DNA from: Nymphalis io
Lineage: Eukaryota > Arthropoda > Insecta > Lepidoptera > Nymphalidae
Assembly (NCBI RefSeq): GCF_905147045.1
Contig: NC_065902.1
Span: 3,231,377 to 3,295,376, forward strand
Direction of reading: 5' to 3'
Length of the DNA: 64,000 nt
The position numbers and the translations under genes are program-made. The notes beneath the pieces are model-generated. The model had not been told where the DNA came from. It was given only the letters and a program-made list of their open reading frames with translations, and did no database searches. Shown here one piece after another: positions 9,561-19,263 of the stretch. The stretch's first letter is position 1, and the number at the start of each line of letters is the position of its first letter.

Positions 9561-12500
9561 AACATTTCTCGAATTAATATCGAGATATTTGTATTGCACG
9601 AGTAGATTTTTAAAGGTAAAAGAGATTATAATAAAACGCAATAATAATGCACTTTCACTTGTCATATTTTATACATTAAAATAAAACATTCATCGTCTAC
9701 TTTGACGTCGTATAATACAGCATAGCATGCAAGCGAAATGTAAATTAGCATCATCCTTTTAAAGGCGCAGTATTAATACTTAAAAATACTCGATTTAATT
9801 TGTTAGATACTACTGTTCATACAGTCAGATACAAGTTGACTCATGGTTTGGTCGGTTATTCGCTCTTTAACCGAAATCAAGGTTGTAATTTTTTTCGCGC
9901 CTTGCTCCCCGCACTTCTCGCTTATACGTACGTCTGTGCTAAGCTATCCTCATCTCTCTGAAATAGGACACGTGAGGCCCTTGCTTATGATTTCAGAGTC
10001 ACGCCCTATATTTTAAGAGCTTAAAGTTGCCGAGGCTTAATTTGTTACCTACTAAAATTATGCTAAATACGTAGCAATTTATTAATTTAGACCATTTGCT
10101 TTAGTTTCTTGTTCAGGGGTTACATTTTATTTAGTAATTGATTTGTATTCAAATTATTTATTACTGGTAAATAATTTGATATAATCATATCTACTGATTT
10201 TTATTAAAGCAAATGAATAATTAAAAAGAGATGTAAAATAAGCTAACACTTCGCTAACTTGCTTTGCGTTGTCTTCAAAATCAAAATCAAAGTAAGAAAG
10301 ATCCTTGCAAGGTGAATTAAATATAAAACTACCGCTGATTCGGATTTGTTCAGTATATTTTAGGTAGCAGAACCCGCGCCTAATTAAACAAAACTCACAC
10401 TCGTTATAGCCAAACATAAGACTGTAATTACGACAATTTCTCTTAAGTTATTTTAATACACGAGTGTTAGCTGAAACAACGGCGATACGCAAAAAAGAGC
10501 ACTTATTGTAATTAAACGAGTCAATTGATTTCGGCGTTTAAAATACCTATTTCTCTCTCTATTAATGGTAATTTTATAATTTTTTGTGTAACGACACAAT
10601 TTAGACATATGTCCTTTTACTAAAAATGCAACATATGTTTTTATCTTAATTATACAACGTAACTATATGACGAATAAATATTTTCAATTACAATAATTAA
10701 GTACGGTTTATTGTATTGTAATATTCCAATAAAAAAATGTTTATTTTATAGTTGTTTTTATTTATACGTTCAAAATATTCATTTCACTCATATACGTTTC
10801 ATTCATAAATATTTGTAAATAACAAAGTTCATTCGTTTTGCGTGCGCTACGCCGCTTTATAAAAATTTTCAGATTCTCAGTATATTCAGATTCCTCGTAC
10901 TATTCACTTTATAGGAATTTAATTAAATGTTATCAATTAAAGTATCTAGCAGCAGCTCAATTCATCTGCGAAGTTAGGTAGCGTTTGTTAAAAGGTCAAG
11001 CTTAACAATTTAATGGCAGCCGTGGTTGATAGAATGTTCGATTACATCTGACCTTTACACCAAGGGGTCGAGCAGGCACGAGCCAAGTCTATAATAGATA
11101 CCACCTGAACACACAATGTATATTGAAATTACCGAGGAGAGAGAATTCGTTTGATTTGTTTTATAATAATGTAGGTACCTAATTTTCATTTTTTTAAACG
11201 TGTATTTAATAATTAGGTTTTATAAAAAAACTGTTTTTTTTTTTTAACTTAATATTTTAATTTATCAGATTAATAATTTACTTGTTACTATAGTAAATTA
11301 TTATAAAGTTATTTTTATTAATATAAATAATATTAATATAATAGTAACAGCATAAACACATTTTTACTGAAATGAATATAGCCTTTACTTGATTACTATT
11401 TAAAAAAAAAACTTTCATAACAAACAATTTAAAAAAATATATTTATCTAAGTTTCTCCAGACATAAACGGAAGCGTATGTAGCTATGGAAAGACGCCTGA
11501 AACGATGTATTTCGAACTTTCAACTCTAAAAATAATTCGTTTGTGACCCCGCGCGACTCTCGCGCAGTCGCGCTAACTTCTGAAAGGTCAGGCCACGCTG
11601 CATGTCGGCATTGTATCGGTAATTTATATTAAAACGAATAATTCGGTCACATTGTAAACATTTTTCATGACTTTATGTAATAACGAAGTGAAGTGTTATA
11701 ATAAGTGAAAAAAGTGATTTTTTTTCCTTAATTATTGTTTCAAACATTGGTTTAATTTTGAATAAATGTTATCATTCCTGTTATCAACAGGTTTCGTTTA
11801 TATCTGTCGGTAAAATAATCTTCTGAAGCTATACATTTAATTTCAGTTTTTCATTATCAGTTGTAAACATGAAGGCAGTTTAAAACATAATGTACTATAT
11901 AAGTAAGTATTTTATATTCATAATATGTTTGGTCATGAAATGGTTCGTTTTAAAATTATTAGGTTATGAGTGAATATTGCTAAGTTTTAACTTTTGAAGT
12001 TTAATAATATGCTTATTACATTTTAGTTGTATTTTTTATTTGGACAACTAAAGATATTAGTATACCTCTTTTAGTTCATCTTTATTATCAAATACCAAAC
12101 AATCAATATTATACTCGTATTATTGATTATTTATTATAAGAATTTCCAGATATATATGTCCATATATTAGGTAGTTTGCTATTTATTATATTCTAATTTA
12201 AATTGGTTTTATATAAGACATTATTTTTTGTAAAATATTACTATTTTTACAATTATTTACAGTTCGCTCATCCTTTCGTATATGCCACATTTTTCTCTAA
12301 GAGTCTGTCAGAGATCGTTTTAAGTGAAAAGACTGGTGTCCATTTTTTCAGATACATATTATTTGGTAATAAAAATCATTTTAATAATTAATCTTATATA
12401 TGATTGAAATTTCAGATTCAGCTTTCTAATTTTATTAAATACACAAAATATTCTTATGCTTAATTGCATTATTAAAAGAATCGTAAACTTTTGTAAATTA

Positions 12501-12724
12501 TACTTTTGATAATGTTTTAATGTATTCGTTCTCATCTAATTTATATTTTATTATTGATGAAAATATTATTTATTTCTACTAATAAATAGAATTATAACAG
12601 AAAGTATAATTTCAAGAATAAAAAAATGATTTGCGATATACTTTCGAGTAATGATTTATAATAATTATGGGAAAAAATTAAATATAAATGTTTTGCTGAC
12701 GCCCCTAATTAAACGGATTTCTTA
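9561..12724. other. Intergenic, no gene recognised
   Basis: Mostly AT-rich. The only compositional break is a GC-rich patch at about 11545-11625 ('cgcgcgactctcgcgcagtc' and neighbours), followed at 11690-11720 by purine-rich 'aagtgaagtg' and 'aagtgaaaaaagtg', which could be a promoter or 5' UTR. Open stretches at 10154-10417 and 12203-12391 have no splice, codon or motif support. Confidence 0.5.
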
Positions 12725-12730
12725 TTTATT
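12725..12730 (-). terminator. Poly(A) signal of the KD-repeat gene
   Basis: On the minus strand AATAAA lies about 100 nt past the stop at 12832, a normal distance. Confidence 0.55.
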
Positions 12731-12831
12731 AAAAAGGTCACGCAGTAGATGTCTTGCAGCGGTGGTAAATTTATGTTATCTTCTAAAAACGTAAATGTTG
12801 ACGAATAAGTTTAGAACCTCTTATGATTAAT

Positions 12832-14184
12832 TTAATAGTTGACGAAATTGTAGAAAGTGCTACCAACTGTAGGTCGCATAACCAAATCATTATAAAAATA
12901 TCTCCCGATTTTACGACCTGTATTATCTCTTAAGCAGTTATTTCTAAGACATTGCTTCTTTTTTGGAAAATAACTATTAAGCAACAATTTGCCTTCATCA
13001 TTCCCTCGATAGGGAACTGTTGATTCTGATACTCTACTTGTTGTTTTGGTTGTTGCTGTTGTTGCTGTATTAGTAGTAGTAGTAGTTGCTGTTGTTTTTG
13101 TATTATTTATGTCTTTCCCGTTATCTTTATCTTTGTCTTTATCTATGTCTTTATCTTTGTTTTTGTCTTTGTCTTTATCTTTATTTTTGTCTTTTTCTTT
13201 GTCTGTATCTATATCTTTATCTATGTCTGTATCTTGGTCTTTATCTTTGTTTTTATCTTTATCTATGTCTTTATCTTTGTCTTTGTTTTTGTCTTTGTCT
13301 TTATCTTTATTTTTGTCTTTGTCTGTATCAATATCTTTATCTATGTCTGTATCTTGGTCTTTATCTTTGTTTTTATCTTTATCTTTATCTATGTCTTTAT
13401 CTATGTCTTTATCTTGGTCTTTGTCTTTGTTTGTTTCTTTGTCTTTGTCTTTGTCTTTGTCTTTGTCTTTGTCTTTGTCTTTGTCTTTGTCTTTGTCTTT
13501 GTCTTTGTCTTTGTCTTTGTCTTTGTCTTTGTCTTTGTCTTTGTCTTTGTCTTTGTCTTTGTCTTTGTCTTTGTCTTTGTCTTTGTCTTTGTCTTTGTCT
13601 TTGTCTTTGTCTTTGTCTTTGTCTTTGTCTTTATCTTTATCTTTATCTTTTTTATCCTTTTTTTTATCTTTCTTTTTGTGAAATTTTATGGTATAACCTT
13701 CGAAAATTGTGCCTTCATCGATAGTCATTATTTCTTGATAACACTCAAACCAAGGTAATGATGGACATAAATTACCATATGATTCAGGACTAGTTTCAGT
13801 AGTCGTAGTATGAGTCATATAATCAAAATCATATACATTATTTTTATCAGAGCATTTAATGCAAAAAGAAAAACAGCACTCTTTTTGTTGCTCATAATAT
13901 GAATGCTTATTTTTACCACATTTTCTACAAGAGCATTTGCATTTTAATCTCTTCGCTTCGTAGTCAAACTCAGAACTGCCAGAATAATAACTGTATTTCT
14001 TTCTTTTTCTATGGTTAGATTGAGTTTTTAAATTGTTATTTTCTGTTGGCCATACATATTCCTGGTCATCGTAATGTTCAAAATAAGCTGCCCGTGTATA
14101 CGGTTCTGGGTGTTAAATATATACAGTAGGTGCGTACTGAGATAATGATTTATGAATTAATATAACAATTTCAAAGTTGATTAT
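12832..14184 (-). CDS. Secreted KD-repeat Cys-motif protein, exon 2, interrupted by one in-frame stop
   Basis: I do not recognise this protein. The exon starts after 'tttttttag' (AG 14186-14185) in phase 0. With exon 1 (MKK) it gives a signal-peptide-like start, MKKIINFEIVILIHKSLSQ followed by YAPTVYI; then TAA at 14115-14113 interrupts a frame that is otherwise open to 12832. Reading past it, residues 28-83 are Tyr- and Lys-rich and residues 85-114 hold C-K-C-S-C-x2-C-x13-C-C-x3-C-x2-C. The first Met after the stop is residue 126. Then come a long (Asp-Lys)n tract, a Thr-rich stretch and a basic C-terminus ending FVNY. Total length would be 453 codons. The upstream gene (14640-15556) shares intron position, motif and C-terminus. 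The TAA is one transition from CAA (Gln), so a recent nonsense allele, readthrough or an assembly error are all possible. The plus-strand Leu-Ser and Phe-Val frames here are shadows of the repeat. Confidence 0.7.
13163..13400. repeat. About 120-bp higher-order repeat within the KD tract
   Basis: The segment 'ctgtatctatatctttatct' near 13203 recurs at about 13323 with one change, each followed by 'atgtctgtatcttggtcttt'. The period is 120 bp, a multiple of the 6-bp unit. It encodes the DQDTDIDKDIDTDK segments. Confidence 0.75.
13441..13632. repeat. Perfect (gtcttt)32 hexanucleotide microsatellite, coding
   Basis: Thirty-two uninterrupted gtcttt units. On the minus strand this is aaagac, encoding Lys-Asp 32 times. 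Degenerate units continue on both sides. The period of 6 keeps the frame whatever the copy number. Confidence 0.95.
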
Positions 14185-14384
14185 CTAAAAAAAATACTGT
14201 GTAAAAAATAAAGTCATATATTGTTTTTATAAACTAATAGGTCACAATTTAAATAATAATAATAATGTACAAACCACGAAAACCGGTGACAAAATTGCTA
14301 GCGGCATCGATTTTTTATTATGAAAATGTTTTATTCATTCAACATTCATAATACTAATATTAAAGCCCAAATCAATTTATTTAC

Positions 14385-14393
14385 CTTCTTCAT
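14385..14393 (-). CDS. KD-repeat gene, candidate exon 1 (three codons)
   Basis: ATG AAG AAG (MKK) at 14393-14385 is followed by the donor GTAAAT at 14384, and the intron is 200 bp. Phase 0 joins it to the acceptor at 14185 and yields a signal peptide. The layout copies exon 1 of the upstream paralogue, which is the main reason to believe it. Confidence 0.55.
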
Positions 14394-14492
14394 TTATTGT
14401 GTTTATATTATTTATTCAAAGACTAAATTATTATTTTTCTCAACATTCTATGGAGTTTCACGAAAATAATTTTATTACAAACATAAAACATT

Positions 14493-14498
14493 TTTATT
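14493..14498 (-). terminator. Candidate poly(A) signal of the upstream Cys-motif gene
   Basis: AATAAA on the minus strand about 142 nt past the stop at 14640 and before the first codon of the next gene at 14393. Confidence 0.45.
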
Positions 14499-14520
14499 AG
14501 CAAGTAAAAAACTGAAATCA

Positions 14521-14529
14521 CTTTATATA
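14521..14529 (-). promoter_or_regulatory. Candidate TATA box for the KD-repeat gene
   Basis: TATATAAAG on the minus strand, about 130 nt before the ATG at 14393. The TTTCAGT initiator-like match that follows is only about 16 nt away, closer than the usual 30, so the pair is not a textbook core promoter. Confidence 0.25.
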
Positions 14530-14639
14530 GAAATATCTATAAATATAAAAGAGAAATTTTAAAGCAACGTAAAAAAATATTTTAAAAGTATGTCTGATAT
14601 AATCATATCAAATTACTCCAAACAAATAACAATTACATT

Positions 14640-15371
14640 TTAATAATTAACAAGTTTGATATTATCAACATCTCGTAAATAATCTTTACGTGGATGCAGC
14701 AGCTTCATGCTTCTTAGTTGTAACATCAATTTCTCCGCAAATTGATCAGAAATTGGCAGTATTCCATACTTGGGTACCCAATTAGGCTTAGTTCGCCTTA
14801 ATGCCGTCATCATATATTGACTTTTATCTTTTACTTGGAGTGGCTTAGAGATGACATCAGGCACTTTCGAATTATCTAATTTGTCAATTAAAGCTATATT
14901 AGTTCGATCTTCATTCTGAAGTTCAACTTCCTTAGTCGTTTTTTGGGTTGTCGCTTCACATGTAGTTTTTATTGTAGATGTAACTGTATGTGATGTTTTC
15001 GTTGATTTTTTAAAACGACTAGCAGGTTTAGACGTCATAAGATAAGGATAAGGGTACGGTAAAAATACATAGCCAGGAACCGGAAAGGATGAAGGTACAG
15101 CGCAATTAGGACACATATTTCGGCAAGATGGTTTTAGATTATCACAATCGTCACATGAGCAAGTATTATCTTCCATGTAATCATTATATTCTTCATAGTT
15201 GAAATTCCTTTTATTGTCAACATACTCTTGGTTAGGGTATTGTTGAAATATATTTGGCAGGCTTGGGTTCGGATTATACAGGAATTGTTGCATTTCACTG
15301 AAGACTGGACTATTGTATTGTGTCACAGTTTCTTTTAATAGAAGGCAGAATAAAATGTTTATGCCACGAAC
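14640..15371 (-). CDS. Secreted Cys-motif protein of unknown function, exon 2
   Basis: I do not recognise this protein. With exon 1 it gives 248 residues. Residues 1-23 (MKGKLVRGINILFCLLLKET, then VTQ) form a signal peptide with hydrophobic core INILFCLLL. Residues 24-74 are rich in Tyr, Asn, Pro and acidic residues (QEYV, NYEEYNDYMED). Residues 76-95 hold C-S-C-x2-C-x6-C-x3-C-x2-C. A Pro/Tyr run (PYPYPY) and a Thr/Lys-rich stretch follow, then a basic C-terminus ending KLVNY. The acceptor is 'tatgttcag' (AG 15373-15372). The gene downstream on the same strand shares this order of features. Extracellular location is inferred from the signal peptide and lack of other membrane segments; matrix, seminal or silk-like roles are only guesses. 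Confidence 0.75.
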   Translation of the reverse strand, partial: VRGINILFCLLLKETVTQYNSPVFSEMQQFLYNPNPSLPNIFQQYPNQEYVDNKRNFNYEEYNDYMEDNTCSCDDCDNLKPSCRNMCPNCAVPSSFPVPGYVFLPYPYPYLMTSKPASRFKKSTKTSHTVTSTIKTTCEATTQKTTKEVELQNEDRTNIALIDKLDNSKVPDVISKPLQVKDKSQYMMTALRRTKPNWVPKYGILPISDQFAEKLMLQLRSMKLLHPRKDYLRDVDNIKLVNY

Positions 15372-15541
15372 CTGAACATACATACAAAAAATATTATTTC
15401 AAGTTATGTATTTATTTATAATGCTGTTTAATTTTTTTTAATCAATTATTATTTTTGATGAATAAATAAATGGCTACATATTTTTGAATTTCAAATTAGA
15501 ATTAAATAGTTTTTTTTTACATTAAAGATATTTTCACTCAC

Positions 15542-15556
15542 CAATTTTCCTTTCAT
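15542..15556 (-). CDS. Secreted Cys-motif protein, exon 1 (five codons)
   Basis: ATG AAA GGA AAA TTG (MKGKL) at 15556-15542, then the perfect donor GTGAGT at 15541. It joins in phase 0 to 15371 and supplies the basic n-region of the signal peptide. The alternative start inside the intron (a Met four codons upstream of Val at 15371) would read through the acceptor and is less likely. No convincing TATA box lies just upstream. Confidence 0.65.
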
Positions 15557-15756
15557 TTTAAATTTGGTAACGAATTTGTCGAACGAAAAAACTGCTCTAC
15601 ATGTAATTACGCAGGTGTTTAAGAGGAATTGTTTCGAATTGCAGATTGGACTTGCATTGTTTTCCATTACGACTGAAACATTTTTTTTCTTTTCTGAAAA
15701 TAACGTGTTACATAAAAATTATTGCAAATTACCTTAATACCATATCTATTTAATTT

Positions 15757-15994
15757 TTGGTAGGGTTATGTGCAAACCATTCTGGGTAGGTACCACCCAC
15801 TCATCATACACTCTATCGCTAAACACTAATGCTGAACCAGTGTAAGTGCAGTCACAAAGGACATAACATCTTAGTTCCCAAGGTTGGTGGCGTATTGGCC
15901 ATGTAAGGAGGGGTGAATATTTCTTACGCGCAAATGTGGCTGGCGGTGACCACTTACCATTAAGTGGCAGTTTTCCCGTTCACCCGAAAAAAAA
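15757..15994 (+). repeat. SINE-A, diverged copy
   Basis: Starts 'tttggtagggttatgtgcaa', has the 'gggtaggtaccacccactca' core and 'gaccacttaccattaagtgg', and ends in A8. An internal deletion shortens the middle. Confidence 0.8.
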
Positions 15995-17040
15995 TATTTG
16001 TATTATGTTCTGGTAAAAAAAATAAATTTTAAGATTTCATTTCGAAACTATCATTCGAAACTAATTCCACCCATCCGATTGAGTTGTAATTTTGCAAAGA
16101 TGTGGATGATATTGACAATGCAATCTTTTAAACTAAATTAATTATTACTATAAATTATTATTATTAATTATTAATATACAATGCCTCCCGCATTACTATT
16201 TATTAATAAAAACAAATTATAATATGAGTGCCATTGTTATGTCATTATGTCGAACAGACACACGACTGCCGTATCTTATATCGATAGATATTCGGTATTG
16301 AGTGTATAAATATGTATGTTACAGAGTAATATATTCATGTGCCTTAACTTTAGTTCTCTCAGATAACGTAAAAAGATCTGCTGAGTAATACTTAAAAACG
16401 ATTTGGAAAATCTAAAGTTTTCCAATTCGCTCTGAACTATTCCCAGCTACTATCGCACACAAGCACCCCTCAGATGGTGGGTCACGACCTCGGCCCCTCC
16501 TGAAATACATCTAGACGTGGAACCTCGCCAAACACCCAAACACATTACAAATAAATACCTCACATCGGTCACCCGTGAAGAAAAATATTCTGAAATATGT
16601 CACAGTCGTACCTATATCAGTCGTATTTTATTATAAAACTAATCATAGATTTTTATTTAGAAATTCGTATAAAATAGTTCAATGGACTGAGATTTCTACG
16701 AGTCTTTTATATTTGTATGTTGGTTGAATATTATTCGGTTGATGAATGAGATCGATCCAAATTTAGAATACTCCTATTATACATAGTTTTATAGAAAATC
16801 TTTAAATTTGCACGTTTAACTTAGTATTCAATTATGAACATTATAGCGATGATACATTTAAATCTTTAATATATTATTTTTTTATAAGTATGTCTGGTTA
16901 ATCTCTCTACATATCTGTTTCATGTTTAGTATTATTATTTCGTGAATCATTCGTTCGTTTTTCAGTGATTTTTACATAAGAAAAACAAGAAAAAAAAAAC
17001 TTTAAAGAGAAATATATATTTTTATTAACTTATGAATATT
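15995..17040. other. Intergenic, one small palindromic repeat
   Basis: AT-rich except for 16440-16560. There 'gggtcacgacctcgg' (16479-16493) matches two other sites at 17425 and 18213. No gene seen. Confidence 0.5.
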
Positions 17041-17335
17041 TTTTTTTTGTAGAATAGGAAGGCGGACGAGCATATGGGCCACCTGATGGTAAGTGGTCAC
17101 CAAACGCCCTAAGACATTGACATTGTAAGAAATGTCAACCATCGCTTACATAGCCAATGCGCCACCAAGCTTGGGAACTAAGATTTTATGTCCCTTGTGC
17201 CTGTAATTACACTGGCTCACTCACCCTTCAAACCGGAACACAACAGTAACAAGTACTGTTGTTTTGCGGTAGAATATCTGATGAGTGGGTGGTACCTACC
17301 CAGACGAGCTTCCACAAAGCTCTACCACCAGTAAT
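17041..17335 (-). repeat. SINE-A, full-length
   Basis: Begins with the T-run (its A-tail) at 17041 and ends 'tctaccaccagtaatattg'. It is the cleanest full copy with the one at 623-916. 'aatatt' flanks both sides (17035-17040 and 17332-17337). Confidence 0.85.
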
Positions 17336-17403
17336 ATTGAAATAGTATCTATTTTGACTAACTCATAGTGACTACTTTATACGTATGTAATACAAATGTC
17401 TGA

Positions 17404-17470
17404 AACATACGACGCAGGGCGTCGGGTCACGACCTCGGCGCCGGAATTAGACGCACGCTGTCGACCGCCA
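17404..17470. repeat. GGTCACGACC-type palindromic repeat, copy 2
   Basis: 'gacgcagggcgtcgggtcac' followed by 'gacctcggcgccgg'. It is similar to 18199-18230 over about 30 bp and to 16479-16493 over 15 bp. Confidence 0.55.
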
Positions 17471-18198
17471 TCCAAACTGGTGGTACTTATTACAATCCCA
17501 AAAATATCTCCGAATGATCTAAGATTATTTTTATTATATCACATTTTTAGTTAGCTTCGTAAAATTTTTGATAAATTTATTCATCTATAGTTTAAATATT
17601 AACACAAATATTATATATAAGAAAAAAATATTATTAAGCAAAATATAGAAAACAATTTTATACACTTAAATTATTTTTGTATTAGTGTTTAAATAAAAAA
17701 GCAAGTATTACTTAATTACTTTTATTTTCATTTTTAACCTAAGTCAAGCAATAACGTGGTTTGTAGTATGCGGTATTCGATAAATATTTTTATGGATTAC
17801 CGAATGTCACGTTATATTGATTTATTAAAATTAGCCTATATAAGGCTGTGGTTGGATTTGTGAAATGAATGTAAAATGAATTTTCCTTTTTGGGAATATA
17901 TTAACTATTTTGCTCACGTCGGAGAGAAGCTCCTTGGCAGTGCTCTATTATGGGTATAAAATTGTAAGAAAATAGTCATAGTAATACTTTCCAGAACATT
18001 TTATTGTTTTTCGTTGTCATGTAGCTGTCGTTAATGCTAGTGACACGCTAGCGATGTTATATTCACTGATAAACTAATGTATATATGTACAAATCCAGTC
18101 GGTTACAGAAATTATTAGGATATAAGTTTATGGAGGGGCGTTATCAGCACACCCATGACGTTACATTTGCAATAATTATAAATATTATCAGTAAGAAC

Positions 18199-18240
18199 GT
18201 GTGTAGGGCGTCAGGTCATGACCTCGCGCAGCCAAATTTA
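18199..18240. repeat. AGGTCATGACCT palindromic repeat, copy 3
   Basis: 'gtgtagggcgtcaggtcatg' followed by 'acctcgcgc'. The core 18213-18224 is a perfect 12-bp palindrome made of two inverted AGGTCA half-sites with no spacer. Confidence 0.55.
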
Positions 18241-18753
18241 GCCTATGACGTTTGTGACGTTACTAAAGACTATAGTCTTCTTGCCAACAGCTATATACCG
18301 ACCGCACCTATCTGAGAATATATTGTGTATACAACTGTTTTATACATTTGCAATACCTACTTACTTTCTTTGATATGTAACTGTATTGTATTTTAAGTAA
18401 TTAATTTAACTAATAACTAATAAAAAAAATCACAAATTGTATTCATTCAAAAGGAAATTTACTTCTATATTTCTATATGATATTAGATTGTTCGATTTGT
18501 ATTATACAACTGTATGCGTATTTTTAAATATGCAATAATCGTATCGTATAAATAGATCAATATGTTTATCAGGCGCTTTTCATTTAAATATATCTTTATA
18601 CTAACGTTATAATTTCACAGATTCAAAAGAGCCTACCTGAATAATTTATATAGTTTGACTTAAGAAGAACACTTGGAAGACTCAGTACGAGATTTTTACC
18701 AGTTACTAGGACACTAATTTGAGTAATAACAATATAATGTGGTAGCTTTTAAT

Positions 18754-19263
18754 AAATAAGTACCTACTGGTTGCAGCGACGTGCCGTACGCATTATTGGC
18801 GACGTAAAGGTCACAAACACCCTTGAACCTTTACAATTGCGTCGTGAGATAGCAGCACTGAGCGCTTTCTATCGACTGTATCACGGCGAGTGCTCTGAGG
18901 AATTATTCTCTCTAATTCCTGCTTCCCCCTTCCTTCTTAAGTCCACACGAGCTGGTTCTCGATGTCACCGCCTAACTGTGACATCAATTCCATCGCGAAC
19001 AAAGAAATTTGGCAACTCCTTTCTTTGTTGCACTTCCAAAAAATGGAATTCCTTACCAGCTCACGTGTTCCCCTCCTCTTACAACCCGGGTTCCTTCAAA
19101 CGAGGCGTGAAGAGGCATCTTGCGGTCCGGCAAGGCGAAGGCGGCTAGTGCAGAACGTTTTTTCCGTCTGTACTGGCCGTCGTCGCGTTTGGACTCTACT
19201 ACCACTTACCATCAGGTGGAGTAGAGTCATTTGCCCTCCCGGCGAATATATAAAAAAAAAAAA
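18754..19263 (+). mobile_element. 5'-truncated CR1/Jockey-type LINE, copy 1
   Basis: Carries only the C-terminal end of the reverse transcriptase ORF: QRRAVRIIGDVKVTNTLEPL, FYRLYHGECSEELFSLIP, WNSLPAHVFPSSYNPGSFKR and a stop near 19149. A 3' UTR with 'accacttaccatcaggtgg' and an A12 tail follow. Compared with the copy at 30998-31735 it lacks 14 bp between 'aagtacctact' and 'ggttgcagcg', so the frame above that point is broken. The two copies are otherwise almost identical, so both are young. Confidence 0.85.

Noticed and set aside
10154..10417. 87-codon minus-strand frame with several Cys
   Set aside because: Checked as a third member of the Cys-motif family; the spacing does not match and there is no signal peptide.
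13046..13758. Long plus-strand open frames of Leu-Ser, Cys-Leu and Phe-Val repeats
   Set aside because: They are the three antisense readings of the gtcttt microsatellite; the minus-strand frame has flanking unique coding sequence, splice sites and a paralogue.
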